A DNA stretch of 64,000 nt from positions 17,166,594 through 17,230,593 of the forward strand of contig OU342807.1 in the NCBI GenBank assembly GCA_910591455.2. Direction: 5' to 3'. The DNA comes from Pholis gunnellus. Its lineage: Eukaryota; Chordata; Actinopteri; Perciformes; Pholidae. Position numbers and translations under genes: made by a program. Each line of letters opens with the position of its first letter. The first letter of the stretch is position 1. This document shows, in pieces, positions 27,801 through 38,007 of the stretch. The notes below the pieces were generated by a model. That model saw only the letters and a list, made by a program, of their open reading frames with translations, searched no databases and was not told where the DNA came from.

Positions 27801-30044
27801 AGGTAAAGGGGAAATGTTTGGGTGCATCCTGCAGTGGCCCAACCGCTCCACGTCTACATGAATACCGATCGAATAATCAGTTTTAAAGATAAACCATAAC
27901 ATTTACATACATCAGAGTGCCAGAATGCTGCACATGCACACACATCTTCATCTTGTTTATATCTGCAGTACATTATCATTCTCCCTGCCTCCCCCTGATT
28001 CATAATTTAGGCTTGCCAAAAATAATTTGTGTCCTCTTGTTGGAGACATTTCACACTCCATTTCCCATTGACATTACTGTTGTCATGAGTTTTGTGCTGA
28101 AATGATGGGTAAAGGACCAGAAAAGTACCGTACATTGTTTGCTCCATCCAGGGGAAGCGAGCTTTAAAGAGGCAAAGCTGAGGGCGGCTTGATTCAAAAT
28201 GACAATGATATGCACCGGAGGTAGATAAAAAAAAAAAGCCTAATCATGCACTCCTTGGTTAATGGCTGCACTGATGGCCTACAGGGGGTGTTTGGGATAA
28301 TTGGTCTCAGGTGTGATTACAAATTCAAATGCCATGATAGCATTTAAAAGTAACATTTTCCCTTTTGCAGGGTTTTGATAAAGACATCCACCTTGGGAAA
28401 CGAACATCTCCGATTCCCTAACTATCTCTGGAGCTTCTAACCTGCTCTCATTCCTTCACTGTTACACATGATAAAACACATCAAGATGAGAATACCTGCA
28501 CAATTCTAAAAAGAAAAATCCGGCCCCTTCTTTGCAGAAAAATACTTCAACATAAATATTTTTAAATAGCCTTCAGCGATAGAAACACGAGATCATGTGT
28601 CTGAACAAGGCCATCTACACATCATGCCACTTTGGTTAATTGAACTAGAAATGAAGGAAGAGATGAGACGGTAGGCATTACTGACGTGGTTATCTGGTTA
28701 TAATACTAATCTCCTTGAATTACTGCAGCCTAATGCTCCCCCAAATCCTTTCATGCCAAGCAGCTGTGACAAACATTTGAGTTTCTTCATGCCTCTTAGG
28801 CTGTGAGACTTTCCATCCTTCACCCTGGCAGACGAGCGAAGAAGAGGATAGAGTGGAGTCAGAGGAAGAGGAGAAGATGTGTTGCAGAGAGGAAGACAGA
28901 ACGAGACAGAGAAGGAGGGGAAGAAAAACAACCAGCAATACACTCAAATACTTCCTCAACCCTCTTTCCTCAGCCCAGCCTGGCTAACAGAACATCCTCC
29001 AGCCTCCTCCAGAAAGAGGTCTTTGTAATCAGAGTTTTCTCTCTGTCCGACAGCTGGTTGTTCACACTGGCACCCAATTAGGATGGAAGGAGAGAGGAAG
29101 GCAAGAGAGAGGGGGGAGAGGGAGAGAGATAGCCTGGCTTTCGCAGTGACAGTGGAGAAGGAGAACATGATCTGAGGCCAAAGCTTCAGTGATGATTTCC
29201 TGTTTCAGACAGGCAGCAGCACTTTTCAACAACAGCCGGGGGAGCTGGATAGTCTGAAATGATGCTGCAATTATAGATTAATAGAATGAGAATGAATGAG
29301 GCAGCGCGATGATCCGTGTTAATTCAAACAGATAAAATAGCATAAAATGCACAAGAATGGAGGATTATGCTGCCAGTGTCTGTCAGTTCTCATTAAGTCA
29401 AAAATACAGTGGCCTCATAAGAGCTCAACGCAATGCAAATTAAAAATCATCTTCACCCATGTACAAACACATGCTTAGCATTTAGAAAGCACGTTCCCCC
29501 TACATGACAAGACATGTGCAGCATTTAGAAAAAGCGCTGCAAGAAGCTCACAACACAATGGAAAAAGTGAGGATGTGACACAATTGTTGTTGCCATCAGG
29601 ATGTATAAAGACAAGTGGATACAGCGTTGGAGACGGTGCCCGTTTATTTCTATGAAAGTCGAGGCAAAAAGGTTAGACTTACAGATATAACATTAACCCG
29701 GGTCTTCCGCAACCATGGGGCCCATAGAGCAAGCGCGCTTCTTTTAACCCAACTGCTCGGTCTCACTTTAAGGACCTAAACATTTCAATATTTAAGTATG
29801 TTGATTTATCTCAACAACAAAATGACGTCTCTTTCCCAACGTAAGAAATTAGAAAATAGGCTTTTTTGCACGTCTGTGTGAACTTAAATTCACATGGAAT
29901 AACTAAGAATGTTGAGTGGTAACCTGTCGTCATTGTAAACTGTTTAGTGCCGCGCAAGAACGAAAAGCCTGACACATAGCAACAGTAACTAAGGGGAGGG
30001 CGTGGCTTTATGAACGGTCAATTGCAGAGTTTTACACTGTGCAT

Positions 30045-30081
<37 letters not shown>

Positions 30082-33000
30082 TGTGTGTGGCATGCATTGG
30101 CATCACAAGGGCAGAGGTTCTCACACACACTGTAGTGTCTTTTTTTTCCCATGCAGCCTTCTTTTTCTCCTCCCGATCATCTGAGCAGCTTAAGCTAATG
30201 TGCAGAACTTGCGATTGCCGAAGCAGAAAACATGATTAAGTCTCTCCTCTTTTTGAAAAAGCCCCTCTGCAGTGCAGAGATCCTATAGGCTTAGTGAACA
30301 GTCTGGGTCAGGAGACTACAGTGTTCACGGCTGAGTATCTTTCACTAGAGCGAGTCTATCACATGGGACGATAGACATATTTGATCTGGGTCTCAGCTGA
30401 GCTGAAGGTTTCATTGTTTATTTGTAGCTACTTAACAGGCTTTACAGCCCCATTATTTTATATGGGCAAGACAATATGTATTGCTATTCAAGTGACATGC
30501 CGTTGTATTGTATTTTTAATGTATGCACTTGGTACTCCCTGAATTCTCTAAATGCCTTTTTAGGTACAACCCTTTGTTATTTGTGTGGAGATGAGAGGGC
30601 TTCTTTTCTTCTGGTAGAAGAAGAAATTTCTATCATTTTACAAAGCACAACTAAGAATGCTTCTAGTCATTTTAGAGATCATACCCCTCACCCAGCTGTA
30701 AACATAACAGAATATGTGTGATAAGCTTATACCAAAGCATGCAGAAGCAGTTTGTATTAAAAGGCTGCAGAGGTCAGAGTGATGTTTTGCTTTCATCTTG
30801 GATTTTGTCAGGAATTTAAATGGCCTGAGCTTCAGTGCTGTCGAGTAGCACGTGTACATGAGACTTTCATTTGTCTGAATAAAACACTGCTACAGTGACA
30901 CTGGATGGGACACATCTACCCAAATCACACACACACACACACACAAGCACACACAAGTACATAAAAAAAAATGAAATAATACTGTGCAAAGGGCTTAGAG
31001 GATAATCCAAGTGAGTGGAGTGTACTACATCGTCACAGGAATCAAATTCCCTCTTCGTCCAAAAAAGGACATGGCGGTAAGGATGGGCCAGTGGATGACC
31101 CACACAGACACAAAGCTGCTCTTCTTACTTCTACCTCTCAACAGGCATGCGTACACTTTCATTTCTGCAGTGTTTGTATATTTCAATCTGTCAGCAAAAT
31201 TCCACACAAAAATACAGCCTCAATTTTTACGCAATTAATTTAGTTTCAACACCACAAAAGCAAAATCTTCCACTTCCGGCTTAGTGGTGTCTGCATGTCT
31301 CGATCGAACTGTAAATACTGTGTTGTGACACTTGAAGTTAGTGTCCTTGTCGGATCAGTGGAGGCATGGCGTCCCTGTGAGGACATTCATGATAGAGATA
31401 AGCAGCCATTCTGACAGATGATATACCATTAGCACTCTACAGCAACACACGCACACATTTCTCTCACACACGGGCTTAATGAAGTCTTTATGAACCTGGT
31501 TAAAGGCTATTTGGTGCATGCATTTCACTCCCAGCTAAGTTCACAACAGTTATGCCACAGTTGGCAAACCACCAGACATGAGGGCCAGTGAGTGCCCTGT
31601 GCACTCACAACATTTTCCAATTAAGGATTTGCGAGGCATTAATGTGGCGTGGCCTTTTGCAGACATCATATGGGTTTCAGGTTACAAGAAGATTGAAATC
31701 TCATATGGAGCTACAGAGTGCACATAGAGCTAAAATAGGAACAGAATTATGATCCAACTCAAAGTTGTGTGTGTGTGTCTTCACAATAATCCGCTGCAAT
31801 CAGTGGAGATTGCAAAATGGCTCGAGAGAGCCTGTTTACAAGACTGTTATTTGTGAGGCGACAGTGACTGTTGTAATTATTGTACTTCAGCAATTTAGTG
31901 TTTTAATTTAACAAAGTTGGGAGGACGTTTACAAAGAGAATGGTATGATATCCTGACTTTTAGTCTCCAGTATGGCTCATGTTCAAAAAACACTACATCT
32001 CCCATAATGCAGCTCAATATTGTCTCTTTGTTAGGCCATCCCTTGTCTGTTGTTTTTTCAAACTCCACGACTCCATGTTTGCAACAGTCTTTCTGGCAAA
32101 CACATTTTCAGTTTCCAAAACCAACGAGATGACCCTGATGACATCACAGTTACATCATCAGGCCATCAGCCATGACAAAGCTCCTCCAGAGCCACAGATT
32201 ACATCATACAACTGTTTCATAGGCTAGGTAGTGCTCCCTGTGACTAGTAAATGTGTAGAATCTGCCCCTTCGAGTAGCACTTAAAGGTCATAATGAGATA
32301 GAAAGATTGTCTTTTTACAACGAAACATATCAATCCAAATAATCAAGTTATAAATGACTTACCATTCAGTAACAATTATTATTATTATGATGTTTTTTGT
32401 ATGAGATTGATTGAGATGTTTCTATCTTTTATTCGCTTGTAACGTAAGGTCGTCATTGTAATTGAGAACACGGTTCTCTATTGACTTATCTGGTTAAATA
32501 AAGGTAAAATAAAATAAACAACAGCATCTAAAAGCACATAACTCCTGACATTACTTCATGAGTAATTGTAAAGGGTAATTGAACTCCTTCCTGTACGTGT
32601 AGGATTTACTCCACTCTGTGTACACTGTTTCTGTTTCTCTTGTAATATCAGCCTTGTTTTGCAAAGTCAGGCAGATATTTCACCTTGAGGAATTTGTCCT
32701 TTAGCTTCTGCCAGCTCTGTGCCACTCAGCACTTTTTTCCCCCGGACTCCAGAAATCATTATCAGCCACTGTGGGGTATTTAAACAGCAGCCAAGTTGGT
32801 ACTTTGATATTCCTCCTTCTCTCTGACATCCTTAACTCTCACTGAGATCGGCATGACTGCAGCAAAGTCAGGGCGGTGATTCGTCGCCCAAGAGGTGGAT
32901 GTGTGTCGCAACGCTACAGCACACACTGATATCTGAGCATGGTTCGTTTGAGTCGAATCTGTTCAATTTCGATACAGAACGTGTAAAATAATGAAATAAA

Positions 33001-35404
33001 CTGAAGCCCCTATTTTCTCTCTCATCCACTGAGCCAACCCACATTCCTCTCGAGATGCCAAAAAAATCAATAATGCTGTACATTTCTTCACCCGTCAGAA
33101 CGAGGAAGAGCTTCTCTGTTTTCTCAATCAAATAAGTGCCTCGCATAGCACGCAGCAATTTTCCTTTTTTATTTTCACATTTTTACAGAGACAAATAGAT
33201 TATCTCCAATGCCAAATCCTTCTTGTACAGAGAGACAACAATACATGACCAAACCTTGAGAAGATGTTGTGTTAACTATTAGTGCACTAGTTTGTGTGTG
33301 TTTGTGTCTTTGTGTTTGTGTGGCTTAAGTCTATGTGAAACTTTGACTGTAAAAAATGTTGCACAACGTCCTCCTCTGCAAAGTTTTTAGAAGTAATTAG
33401 AAGATCAAAACACGGGATGATCACCTCACATGCAGTCACATTACAATGCACACACACACACACACACACACACGCACCTACCATTCATGCCATTGTAGAT
33501 GCTCCGATGGTGTGGCGACAGCTCGTCTCCTGCCGGCCTCCTCTGCCCGTCTCTCACAGGGCTGCCAAACTTCACATGGTCAGGGCTCAAACTGTACTGG
33601 TGCCTATGAGTTTCGGGGCTGCCCCCCTGGACCACGCAGCCCTTTTCATGGTGCTCTGAGGCCCCTAAATGGGCCTGCCTGGGCTCGGGGCTCCCGCAGC
33701 CAATACTGCTAATGCTGCTCCTGTGGTGCCTCTGATAGAGCTCCCCGCTGCCTCCCTGACCCAGGAAGTGCTGCCTCTGGCCCAGGAGGAGGTCAGAGCT
33801 GTGGTGCTTGGGGTGCTGCTCCGGACTGCGTCGGCCCACGTTCCTCCCGTATTTTTCCGGGCTGAGGCCCCGCATGACTCGACTGTGGTCGGGCACGGAT
33901 ATGGAGCCGCAGCGGGGCCGGCAGAGCTGGGGCAGGGTGTATGGGTACTCCAGGCTTGTACTCCGGTGGCGCCCAGTAGGGTGCTCAGGGCTGGGCACCT
34001 CCCTGTCTACTCCGCTTATGCTTCCTATTCCACTGATGCTGCTGCACCTGGGTTTGTGCACAAGCTCGGGGCTCCCTTTTTCCCCACCGCTACCAACCCC
34101 ACCCACCCCTGGAGCCAGGTGAGGCTGCTTATGTTGAGGGTGATCGGAGCTGTCAGCGCTCCCTGCGCTGGAGGTGCTGCTCCCGTCCCCCACGTCTCTC
34201 ATCAGGAGGCCCTGCCCGGGCACCAGCAGCAAACTACTCTGGCTGGTTATGGAGTTGCGGCACCCTCCCAACCCTACACTCCCTCCCCCTCCACTTCCTC
34301 CACCCCCACCTCCTCCACCTACCACCCCTTTCTCCTCGTCCAGCAGCAGGCAGAGCTCCTTCAGCTCCAGGTTCTCCCGGATTACCTCCTCCTGTCGGAG
34401 CTCCAGCTCCTTGAGTTTCTGGAGGTAGAGGGTCACCTCTTTGCGCATGATGCTGGCACTGTACCGTCCCAAGCGCTGCCACTCCCTGGATACACGTTTG
34501 CCTTTCTGGCGATCGTCGTCCAGGAAGCAGCACAAGTCCCGCAGCTCACGGTTGTCCTCCTGCAGCTTCTGATTAATATCCTGAGAGGAAGAGAAGGAAA
34601 GTGCAATAGGAAAAGAGAGATTTAAACTGAGGCCCTAATCATTAAGAAGCTATCATGAAAAAAGACAATGCTGATCATGGCAGAAACAACACGAATGGGC
34701 TTTTGATTTGGTGCAAAATAAGATAATTTGTCTTCTATTGATTCTACCTAAACTCCAACTAAATCACTGCAACCATTGTCCAATTTCAATCCATTTCACC
34801 ACTCTTTTAGATATCAGTCTAACGCTGCAATCATAATGAAATAAAATTCTAATCCTGTCTGTCTTCCCCACAAAAGCACTGACTCACTGTGGGCCATTCA
34901 ATGTGAAGTACATAATATAGATTAGAGCGCTCTGCAGGAGATGGAGAGGCCACACACGGATATAAAACTGGGTTAGAGCAGTGAAATCACACACCCCTAA
35001 CATTTTACACCCAGCAACGTTTACTTAAACATCCCTCCTTCACCTCCCCTAGAGCTCCTTCCTCTCTCCCCTCCCTCTCACACTCTCTCCCTTTCTCACC
35101 CTCCAGCTCTTTCCTGTGTAATTAGGCTGCTTGGATGTGTGGAGAGGTGACGAGGTCTCCAAGAAAGGCAAATGATCCCCATGTGTTTCCTCTGAGGCTA
35201 CCTCAGGCTGGGTCTCAGCCTTATCTGTAAATATTGTGGACATTGTGCCAAATTCATCTTATCAGCGGTGCAGAAAATGAAGGCAGTATAAAGGTTACTG
35301 AAAAGGCGAATGTTTGCATATACTTTCAAAGCAAATGCCACGTTGCTCTAAAGGCAAAATACTGCACATACTAGATTTATGTGCAGGAACTGTCTAGGAA
35401 TGTG

Positions 35405-35490
<86 letters not shown>

Positions 35491-36138
35491 TTCAGACAGA
35501 GATATCTGGATGCCAGATTTGAGCATTGGCATTTGAATAGATTCTTCAGTAATCGGAGGAGGACTTTTTACTTTACAGCCAAGCTGCAAGGATCCAATTT
35601 GTCATTGATTTCCCTTCCCGTGTTAATTAAACTATTGTTTAAAAGAGAACTATTTGCCTAACTTAGGTTAAGCTGCCCATAAAGCCCACAGGATCTACAT
35701 TCATCTATATCAGATTCTCATACAGGCCCTCACAATGGCACAATGAACTTCAACGATATACCATCTATTCTCACAGCATGCTTGCAGACGCGCTCACTAA
35801 GCAGCAGCACATCCCTCATGCTATGCGCGTTCTCAGGTGCGCTCCAAAACTATGATCTCATCCTTCACCGATGCGCGCCCCCTCACCTTCAGCCCCCTGA
35901 TCTCGTTCAAGTGCAGCTGGAGGCTGCGATTGACCTCTCGGATGAGATTCCCGTGGTCCAGAATCACGCTCATCTTGTCGGCCTCGGACCGCCTCAGCCG
36001 CCGCACCAGATCCTCCTTGGTCCACTTGAGCAGCTCCTCGTCAGTCAGACCGGAGATGTCCTCCGCTGGACTTTCAGTCTTCGCTATCGACAGCTGGAGC
36101 TGGGGCTGGGGCTGGGGCGGCGGAGTCGCCTTCTCCAT
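16654..36138 (-). CDS. ccdc85a: CCDC85A-type coiled-coil protein, four coding exons
   Basis: Coding exons read on the minus strand: 35887-36138, 33482-34580, 18664-18721 and 16654-16672. Together they give 1428 nt (475 aa plus stop) with all phases compatible. Residues 1-84 carry the family N-terminus (SGLTDEELLKWTKEDLVRRL, then LIREVNRSLQLHLNEIRGLK). Exon 2 continues DINQKLQEDN, the hallmark LCCFLDDDRQKGKRVSREWQ and a second coiled coil (YLQKLKELELRQEEVIREN). After these comes a long disordered region with a poly-Gly run and seven SPE/SPD-centred repeats, which points to the A paralogue rather than B or C. The start at 36138 has a good context (GCCAATGG) and precedes the family N-terminus; an in-frame ATG near 36209 is weaker. 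Known for the family: adaptor proteins at adherens junctions that bind p120-catenin-type armadillo proteins. The first two exons are certain. The two short 3' exons are inferred from splice sites and phase, and a longer conserved C-terminus encoded left of the window remains possible. Confidence 0.85.
18500..18620. promoter_or_regulatory. Candidate conserved non-coding block
   Basis: GAGCTAATTACAGGATTACG, the CCAAT-type TCATTGGCTGTTC and GACTCTAATTAACGCATGG pack several homeodomain and paired-type half sites. It lies just downstream of the proposed ccdc85a exon 3. Confidence 0.25.
18664..18721 (-). CDS. ccdc85a: Candidate ccdc85a coding exon 3 (58 nt)
   Basis: The sense acceptor is a long pyrimidine tract ending tttgtcgcag, and the donor is the consensus GACAG|gtaagaacc. 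The exon begins CT, which completes the phase-1 G left by exon 2 to an Ala codon. It then reads LISAGCCTNNCRNVKLWD and leaves two bases (AG) for the next exon. The open frame, both splice signals and the phase agree. I do not have an aligned homologue, so assignment to ccdc85a is inference. Alternatives are a non-coding exon or an alternative tail. Confidence 0.6.
18965..19245 (+). repeat. Palindromic teleost interspersed repeat, copy B
   Basis: It begins GCCGAGAGTTAGATGAGGAG then TTAGCTTAGCTTAGC, includes AGCGCTAGAGGTGCTGGGTGG (the reverse complement of a block in copy A), and ends TTTATGCTAAGCTAGGC in the opposite sense. This gives the element its inverted-repeat architecture. It lies about 250 bp from the proposed ccdc85a exon 3. 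Confidence 0.65.
23370..23690 (+). repeat. Palindromic teleost interspersed repeat, copy C
   Basis: It runs from CCACATTTTGGGATATA, through TTAGCTTAGCATAGCATAAAG and AGCCTGGCTCTGTCC, to the inverse half TCTTTATGTTAAGCTAAGC, and ends GAATGGTATCAAATCTAACTC. It is the most complete of the four copies. Confidence 0.7.
24140..24176 (+). repeat. (GT)n microsatellite
   Basis: A perfect GT array in ccdc85a intron 2. Confidence 0.95.
24713..24826 (+). repeat. Compound (GT)n microsatellite
   Basis: GT array interrupted by GAGAGAGTGCG and TATCTGTCTGGGGG, then a perfect run of more than 55 bp. Confidence 0.95.
25560..25965. promoter_or_regulatory. Candidate conserved non-coding block
   Basis: Complex, repeat-free sequence with GATGTAATTAAATGCACC, an E-box (CACGTG) at about 25,807 and CATTACATCAAATGCACATA. 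It contains a 122-codon open frame without recognisable protein features, so non-coding function is more likely. Confidence 0.25.
26455..26876 (+). mobile_element. MITE-like element, diverged second copy
   Basis: This copy is collinear with the one at 56,291-56,856: shared blocks include GCGAGAAGATTG, TTCTATATA, CGCCTCGCTGCTCCACCGGTC, GGACTCTGGTTC and the right end GAAAGTTCCT. The outer left inverted repeat is eroded and part of the interior is missing. It lies inside the proposed ccdc85a intron 2. Confidence 0.65.
29250..29450. promoter_or_regulatory. Candidate conserved non-coding block
   Basis: It contains GCAATTATAGATTAATAG, GTGTTAATTCAAAC and an ATGCAAAT octamer (about 29,433) within repeat-free sequence of ccdc85a intron 2. 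Confidence 0.25.
30047..30088 (+). repeat. (GT)n microsatellite
   Basis: Nearly perfect GT array with one GGGT interruption. Confidence 0.9.
30926..30950 (+). repeat. (CA)n microsatellite
   Basis: Short CA array. Confidence 0.85.
31975..32250 (+). repeat. Probable interspersed repeat (CTACATCTCCCATAATGCA type)
   Basis: The block CACTACATCTCCCATAATGC, an inner TTTTTTCAAACTCC, and CGAGATGACCCTGATGACAT then CATCAGGCCATCAG resemble a dispersed fish element. No second copy was found in the window. Confidence 0.35.
32435..32522 (+). repeat. LINE/SINE-like 3' tail
   Basis: TGAGAACACGGTTCTCTATT followed by GACTTATCTGGTTAAATAAAG and a short GTAAAATAAAATAAA tail is the usual 3' end of fish non-LTR elements. 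No upstream reverse-transcriptase frame is visible, so it is a 5'-truncated copy or a SINE. Confidence 0.5.
33449..33473 (+). repeat. (CA)n microsatellite abutting ccdc85a exon 2 donor
   Basis: In the sense (minus) strand this is a UG repeat starting about 8 nt after the 5' splice site. Confidence 0.95.
33482..34580 (-). CDS. ccdc85a: ccdc85a coding exon 2
   Basis: This exon is 1099 nt long with its acceptor at 34581 (sense ...cctctcag) and its donor at 33481 (sense gtaggtgcg), leaving phase 1. It encodes residues 85 to 450: DINQKLQEDN, LCCFLDDDRQKGKRVS, the second coiled coil, a Gly-rich stretch (about 34,250-34,330), RDVGDGSSTSSAGSADSSDH, then repeats centred on SPELVHK, SPEHPTG, SPEKYGR, SPEQHPK, SPEPRQA, SPETHRH and SPDHVKF, ending LSPHHRSIYNGMN. 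A long open frame on the opposite strand (33669-34625) is a composition shadow of this exon. Confidence 0.95.
34581..35886 (-). other. ccdc85a: Intron 1 of ccdc85a
   Basis: This is a GT-AG intron between the two certain exons: sense donor gtgagggggcg at 35886 and acceptor cctctcag at 34581. It contains a long (GT)n tract at 35,407-35,488 and no other recognisable feature. Confidence 0.9.
35407..35488 (+). repeat. (GT)n microsatellite
   Basis: A perfect GT array of about 82 bp in ccdc85a intron 1. Confidence 0.95.
35887..36138 (-). CDS. ccdc85a: ccdc85a coding exon 1
   Basis: This exon gives 84 codons starting MEKATPPPQPQ and ending at a phase-0 donor after EIRGLK (sense gtgagg). It holds the Pro/Gln-rich leader and the first half of the conserved N-terminal coiled coil. 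Upstream sequence stays open for more than 400 nt but turns into CA/CT simple repeat, so it is read as 5' UTR and promoter rather than protein. Confidence 0.93.
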
Positions 36139-36522
36139 TGGCACAGCTCCTCCGGCACCGACAAAAAAGGGCAGAAAATAGTCAAGAGGCTCGTTGACAA
36201 CCTCCGCTCGCATCCGCTCCCCGGTCGACTTGAGGTGGAAAACGGTTACCGGCAGAAAGTCCGTCGCATAGTTCGGCCTTTTTTTCTCTTTTGTGTTGCT
36301 CGCGACTCTTCCACTCTCTGCTATAGAGCAACAGCTGACGATGCCGGCTGAGTGCGAGACGGCGGAGAAGCTGCTCTGCTGTCTTATCACTGCAACATCC
36401 TCACAGCCAGGGTGAACTGTGGCCAGCCTACTTACGGTGTGAGTTGTCGCCTCGGTTTTGCTACATCCAAATTTGGTCCCAAACGTGGTCAAAGTGAGAA
36501 AAGCTTCGGCGGACCGTCGGTC

Positions 36523-36562
36523 CACACACACACACACGCACGCACACACACACACACACACC
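36523..36562 (+). repeat. (CA)n microsatellite
   Basis: Interrupted CA array in the ccdc85a 5' region. Confidence 0.9.
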
Positions 36563-36655
36563 TGCCGCCTGCAGGTTCAGCACACTGCGAAAAGAGAGAG
36601 GAGAGAGTCCGCTGTGCACGGCAGAAACACAGAGAGGAGAGGGAACAGCTCTCCC

Positions 36656-36695
36656 CCTCTCTCTCGCTCTCCCTCTCTCTCTCTCTCTCTCTCTT
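36656..36695 (+). repeat. (CT)n microsatellite
   Basis: CT array, (GA)n on the ccdc85a sense strand. Confidence 0.9.
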
Positions 36696-37194
36696 TCCAT
36701 CTCTAGCTCTCTCCCTCCAGGGGTTTAAGCTTCACCGAAAATGCTGCTTGGTTACAGCGCCACTTAATGTTCAGAGACACGCTAAACAAGCTGTGTTCAC
36801 TTCCTTTAGCTACTTGAATTGCAAGTGGGAAAACTCAGGTTTCCTGCAGGTTGTAGACAGGAATGTAGGCTATACACACTGTTGAATAAATACTTATTTG
36901 GGCTAAATCAACTTGGCATATAAAGCGAGCAGCAGGCTATCGATTATGTTCGGTTACAATTAGATTTAAATTACAAGTCATTTTATTAAGTCTTCTTTCA
37001 CTGTATATATTTCAATTCTCCTCATATCAGTGCATTGGATAAATTATAAATTGTTTCTGTACATTTTGAGATTAATTCCATCACAGCAAAATAAATAATT
37101 ATTTGCTCTTAACATGACTTCATTCAGACTTCAGGATTCATAAACCCCAGTAGATGCCACAGGAATCATCTAAGAAAAAACTAATCTTATTAAT

Positions 37195-37236
37195 AGTAAC
37201 ACTATTATTCTATTATTCTTATTATTCTTATTATTA

Positions 37237-37310
<74 letters not shown>
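37195..37310 (+). repeat. (TTA)n trinucleotide array
   Basis: More than 100 bp of TTA units between the divergent genes. Confidence 0.95.
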
Positions 37311-37311
<1 letters not shown>

Positions 37312-37787
37312 TAATATAACTCTCAATTGCAATAGAGTTCCATTTCTAATGTATTGACTACACCAATACCTTTCAAATATATGTAGTAGGGTAGATTTAT
37401 AATTAAGAGTAGAATAATGCCCTCTAAATAATAGTGGAATAGAAACATGCAATGGAAATGTTCAACTACTGTAGCCTGCCTCAAGAATGTAGGGCCATAG
37501 CTCAGTAGCTTCATTTTCTACTAATAGAATGAATAGGTTTAGATTAATCACATCTCTACGCAGTGAGTAGCTCAACTAAGTAGTGAGATAGCAACGAGTG
37601 AAAACAAACACTGGTCTCTTCACACGACATCACACTGTACAATAATGTCATCAGATAGCCTCTACGACTCCCTCACTCAGCCATTAGGGGAGACACCGGC
37701 GTTGCAGCAGGGCAACACTGTAAACTACATATAAACTACATGTCCCATGCTTACCCTCTTCCCTTGCGTGCGCATAACACGCCCTAT

Positions 37788-37843
37788 CGACGTCATTGAT
37801 AGAAGAGCCAATAGGAGACCCCTGAACTTGGAGTAACACGTCA
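37788..37843 (+). promoter_or_regulatory. sec23b: sec23b proximal promoter motifs (CRE/UPRE-like, CCAAT)
   Basis: GACGTCAT lies at 37789-37796, a CCAAT box at 37808-37812, and CACGTCAT at about 37837-37844. The last reads ATGACGTG on the other strand, matching the TGACGTG core bound by XBP1/ATF6-type and CREB3-family bZIP factors. COPII genes are known targets of such factors; function here is inferred. Confidence 0.4.
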
Positions 37844-37870
37844 TTTTAGCAAAGTGCAAAGAGCCGGCTG

Positions 37871-38007
37871 GTAGGGAGCGATCCCCTCACTATCGTTTTT
37901 CTGTCCTGTACATCCGTCTGCTTTTACCTCCAAATGCTGTAATTTCTTTTGAACACAACAGACTCTTTTGCTCGTGTCTAGACTTGAGACCAACCTGATA
38001 TAAAAAG
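37871..38007 (+). other. sec23b: Putative non-coding first exon of sec23b
   Basis: A consensus donor (taaaaag|gtaagc) ends at 38007, downstream of the CCAAT/bZIP-motif cluster. No ATG-initiated frame continues into the coding exons. The 5' limit is a guess from promoter motif spacing. The intron that would follow (38,008 to about 39,130-39,250) shows no coding potential. Confidence 0.45.

Larger units (their letters stand above)
18722..33481 (-). other. ccdc85a: Large intron 2 of ccdc85a (proposed)
   Basis: I find no further coding exon with family similarity in these 14.8 kb. The stretch contains two copies of a palindromic teleost repeat (18,965-19,245 and 23,370-23,690), a diverged MITE-like copy (about 26,455-26,876), GT microsatellites at 24,140-24,176 and 24,713-24,826, a LINE-like 3' tail (32,440-32,520), and blocks rich in homeodomain-type ATTA/TAAT cores that may be enhancers. 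Scattered open frames up to 166 codons lack codon bias or similarity. Confidence 0.5.
36139..37870. promoter_or_regulatory. Head-to-head intergenic region ccdc85a / sec23b
   Basis: About 1.7 kb separates the ccdc85a start codon (minus) from the proposed sec23b transcription start (plus). The ccdc85a side carries (CA)n at 36,523-36,562 and (CT)n at 36,656-36,695 in probable 5' UTR or promoter. A (TTA)n array occupies about 37,195-37,310. The sec23b side is GC-richer with a CCAAT box and two ACGTCA motifs. Confidence 0.5.

Noticed and set aside
33669..34625. Open frame of 318 codons on the plus strand
   Set aside because: It is exactly antisense to ccdc85a exon 2, whose minus-strand frame carries the family motifs; composition explains the shadow.
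37154..37357. Tyr-rich frame in the TTA array
   Set aside because: Translation of a microsatellite.
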